DNA from: Desulfovibrio inopinatus DSM 10711 | Lineage (GTDB): Bacteria; Desulfobacterota; Desulfovibrionia; Desulfovibrionales; Desulfovibrionaceae | Length of the DNA stretch: 64,000 nucleotides | Reading direction: 5' to 3' | Assembly (NCBI RefSeq): GCF_000429305.1 | Contig: NZ_AUBP01000002.1 | Coordinates: forward strand, 248,001 to 312,000 | Shown here: in pieces, positions 62,249 to 64,000 of the stretch | How positions within the stretch are numbered: position 1 is the stretch's first letter | How the letters are laid out: each line of letters begins with the position of its first letter | Notes under the pieces: generated by a model | Seen by the model: only the letters and a program-made list of their open reading frames with translations | Told to the model about the DNA's origin: nothing | Database searches by the model: none | Translations under genes and position numbers: made by a program

Positions 62249-64000
62249 ATGAACACGCGCAATACGCTCTCGTTCCAGCAGAGCGAAAATGACTTTTTAC
62301 AGCTTCTTTTCCAAAAAGTGCAGGGAAGTCTCGCCATCATCCAGGATGGACACATTCAGTTGTGCACCCGTTATTTCGCGAAAATGCTTGGCTATTCTCA
62401 AGAAGAACTGCTTTTCAAAAATATGAGGACTGTGATCCACCCCGAGCACGAAGACCGTATGCTCACGTATTACACCACACGTTCTCCGGGAGAAGAGGGG
62501 AGTCAATGCATTGAGTGTAAGGTGGTCACAAAATCGGGAGAAATATTGTGGCTGAATGTCTCCAGTTCTTTGGTTGAGTGGGATGGGAAGCCCGCCGCTC
62601 TCGATGTGTATGCAGATATAACCGAGTTCAAACATGCTGAACAGGAACTTCGAGAAAGCGAGGAGCGGCTTGGTCTGGCATTAGACATCGTCAACGAGGG
62701 GATCTGGGATTGGTTCGTCGAAACAAGTGAAGCGCATTTTAATGCCGCGTGGTTCTCTATGCTTGGGTACACACCGAGCGAATTTCCTCAAAGTTTGTCG
62801 ACATGGGAGCAACTTGTCCATCCTGAAGATTTTCCCGAAGCAGAACGTCGTATCAAACAGCATCTGAAGGATGACACGCCAATTGATATTTTGTTCCGTA
62901 TGTGCACCAAGTCCGGTGGTTACCGTTGGATTAATTCCAAAGGTCAAGTTGTAGAGCGGGATGCAGCCGACCAACCTATTCGAGTGATTGGAATTCATTT
63001 AGACGTTACCGATCGTATTATGGCTGAACGCGCGCTCAAAGAGAGCGAAGAGCGATTCAAAGCACTTCATGATGCATCGTCCGGTGGCATTATTATTCAT
63101 GACCAAGGAATCATCATCGACTGTAACAAGAGAATTTCGGATATCTCGGGCTATGCCATAGACGAACTTATAGGAATGAATGGGATTCTCCTCGTTGCCG
63201 AAGATTCTCGCGATACCGTCATGCAAATGATTACCGCTGAGTATGAAAAGCCTTACGACGTCGTTGGGTTGCGTAAGAATGGTGAGAAATACCCACTCCA
63301 AGTTGAGGGTCGAAATTTTTCGTATGCGGGAAATATGGTCCGTGTCGTGGAGTTTCGCGACATTACTGAAGTTCGGCGGGCGCAAGAGGAACGTGCTGTA
63401 TTAAAGGCTCGTTTGGAAGCCCTCTGGCAGGTTTCGCGAATGGTTGAGGCCGATTACGCCTCACTCTGTAATATGATGTTGCGTGAAGTGCAGCTGATGA
63501 CAGCAAGCGAGTTTGCTTTTTTCGGTTTTCTCGACAAAAGCAACGAAAGTATGACGTTGCAAGCGTGGTCCCCGGACGCGAAAGCGGAATGTTCCGTTGC
63601 GGAAAGTAAAATCGTTTTCCCTATTCATAAGTCGAGTATGTGGGCCAAAGCCATACGGGAGCAACGTAGCGTCATTGTCAATGATTATGAAAATTCTTTA
63701 GAATCGAAAAGAGAACTCCCCCAAGGCCATATCCCAATCCATCGTCTGCTCATGATACCCCTTGTTCGCAATGGCGTGGTTGAAGCAATGGCAGCTGTCG
63801 CCAACAAGGCAAATGACTACACAGAGGAAGATGCTTCGCAGATCTCCGCATTTGTAACCAATGTCATGCTTCTTTTGGAAAGACGAACGATGGAAGAAGA
63901 GCTCAAAGAAAGCGAGAAAAAGCTTTCCATGGCCTTGGAAATGGCGCTCATGGGCCAGTGGGAGCTGGACTTGCAGACGTTGACGTTCACGTTCAATGAG
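62249..64000 (+). CDS. Multi-PAS/GAF sensor protein, cut by the right edge
   Basis: An open frame of 584 codons that continues past the window. The start is MNTRNTLSFQQSEND, with GGGGAAGGA directly before the ATG. Three PAS domains with PAC ends (about 20-140, 145-275, 275-385; e.g. MLGYSQEELL, MLGYTPSEFPQS, ISGYAIDELIGM) are followed by a GAF domain (about 395-555; FAFFGFLDKSNESMTLQAWS). A fourth PAS begins (KLSMALEMALMGQWELDL). The layout suggests a histidine kinase or diguanylate cyclase; the output domain is outside the window. Confidence 0.88.
   Translation, partial: MNTRNTLSFQQSENDFLQLLFQKVQGSLAIIQDGHIQLCTRYFAKMLGYSQEELLFKNMRTVIHPEHEDRMLTYYTTRSPGEEGSQCIECKVVTKSGEILWLNVSSSLVEWDGKPAALDVYADITEFKHAEQELRESEERLGLALDIVNEGIWDWFVETSEAHFNAAWFSMLGYTPSEFPQSLSTWEQLVHPEDFPEAERRIKQHLKDDTPIDILFRMCTKSGGYRWINSKGQVVERDAADQPIRVIGIHLDVTDRIMAERALKESEERFKALHDASSGGIIIHDQGIIIDCNKRISDISGYAIDELIGMNGILLVAEDSRDTVMQMITAEYEKPYDVVGLRKNGEKYPLQVEGRNFSYAGNMVRVVEFRDITEVRRAQEERAVLKARLEALWQVSRMVEADYASLCNMMLREVQLMTASEFAFFGFLDKSNESMTLQAWSPDAKAECSVAESKIVFPIHKSSMWAKAIREQRSVIVNDYENSLESKRELPQGHIPIHRLLMIPLVRNGVVEAMAAVANKANDYTEEDASQISAFVTNVMLLLERRTMEEELKESEKKLSMALEMALMGQWELDLQTLTFTFNE

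Noticed and set aside
1-64000. CRISPR arrays, tRNA and rRNA genes, complete IS elements
   Set aside because: No regularly spaced repeats, no tRNA T-loop/anticodon layout and no transposase were seen; the only GTGCAAATCC-like match belongs to the cobalamin riboswitch.

Overview
The window looks like a chromosomal piece of a free-living anaerobic, probably sulfate-reducing Desulfobacterota (Desulfovibrio-like) bacterium. I infer this from the anaerobic ribonucleotide reductase, a heterodisulfide-reductase-type Fe-S protein, nifV, the Lar nickel-cofactor genes, an AcoX/Lin0512-type acetoin dehydrogenase operon, many PAS/GAF sensors, and a hairpin with a cctccggcggc flank of the kind I recall from Desulfovibrio. 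The genus is an inference. No rRNA, tRNA, CRISPR array, complete insertion sequence or phage gene was seen.

Layout. 1-4.7 kb: Tat-exported HD-domain protein; YqhC-like AraC regulator next to an iron-containing alcohol dehydrogenase; MarR regulator with a small His/Gly/Arg/Cys-rich partner whose promoter is bracketed by two AGGTACCT palindromes. 5-12.9 kb: two MFS transporters, secreted cyclase-family hydrolase, hexapeptide acetyltransferase, orphan sulfotransferase, CCG-domain Fe-S protein, small membrane protein. 13-15.7 kb: cobalamin riboswitch and class III ribonucleotide reductase. 16-24.2 kb: ThDP enzyme, AraC/LysE pair, LuxR regulator divergent from an APC permease/nitrilase pair, and a secreted TIM-barrel-like protein. 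24.3-30.5 kb: metallo-beta-lactamase-fold hydrolase, a stand-alone E1 alpha/beta pair, an acidic low-complexity protein, lipoate-protein ligase, an AhpD-like protein and a hotdog thioesterase. 30.5-38.1 kb: a six-gene operon (E2, Lin0512, E1 alpha, E1 beta, AcoX, DUF6506) under a sigma-54 promoter, divergent from an AcoR-like activator, with two TGTTC-N7-GAACA palindromes between them. 38.2-40 kb: larC1 and larB. 40.4-44.2 kb: ZraP/Spy-like protein, SHOCT protein, AraC regulator, PEBP protein, DUF599 protein.

44.7-49.2 kb is a visibly AT-rich three-gene island: a methyltransferase, a 920-residue GT-D-like/DegT-aminotransferase/sulfotransferase fusion, and a WbqC protein. It is probably acquired surface-glycan or flagellin-modification DNA and is the least conventional part of the window. 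49.3-64 kb: chemotaxis receptor, nifV with its own sigma-54 promoter, hybrid histidine kinase, truncated LysR and AraC remnants, a methyltransferase with an internal 48-bp duplication, a decayed AraC gene, an ArsR/old-yellow-enzyme pair sharing one operator, a GNAT acetyltransferase, and a multi-PAS sensor running off the right edge.

Working together: the two E1 pairs, the single E2 and lipoate ligase suggest one 2-oxo-acid/acetoin dehydrogenase module with exchangeable E1 components; no E3 (dihydrolipoamide dehydrogenase) is in the window. Many genes sit beside their own regulators (AraC-ADH, AraC-LysE, LuxR-APC, AcoR-aco, ArsR-OYE), which suggests an accessory metabolic region.
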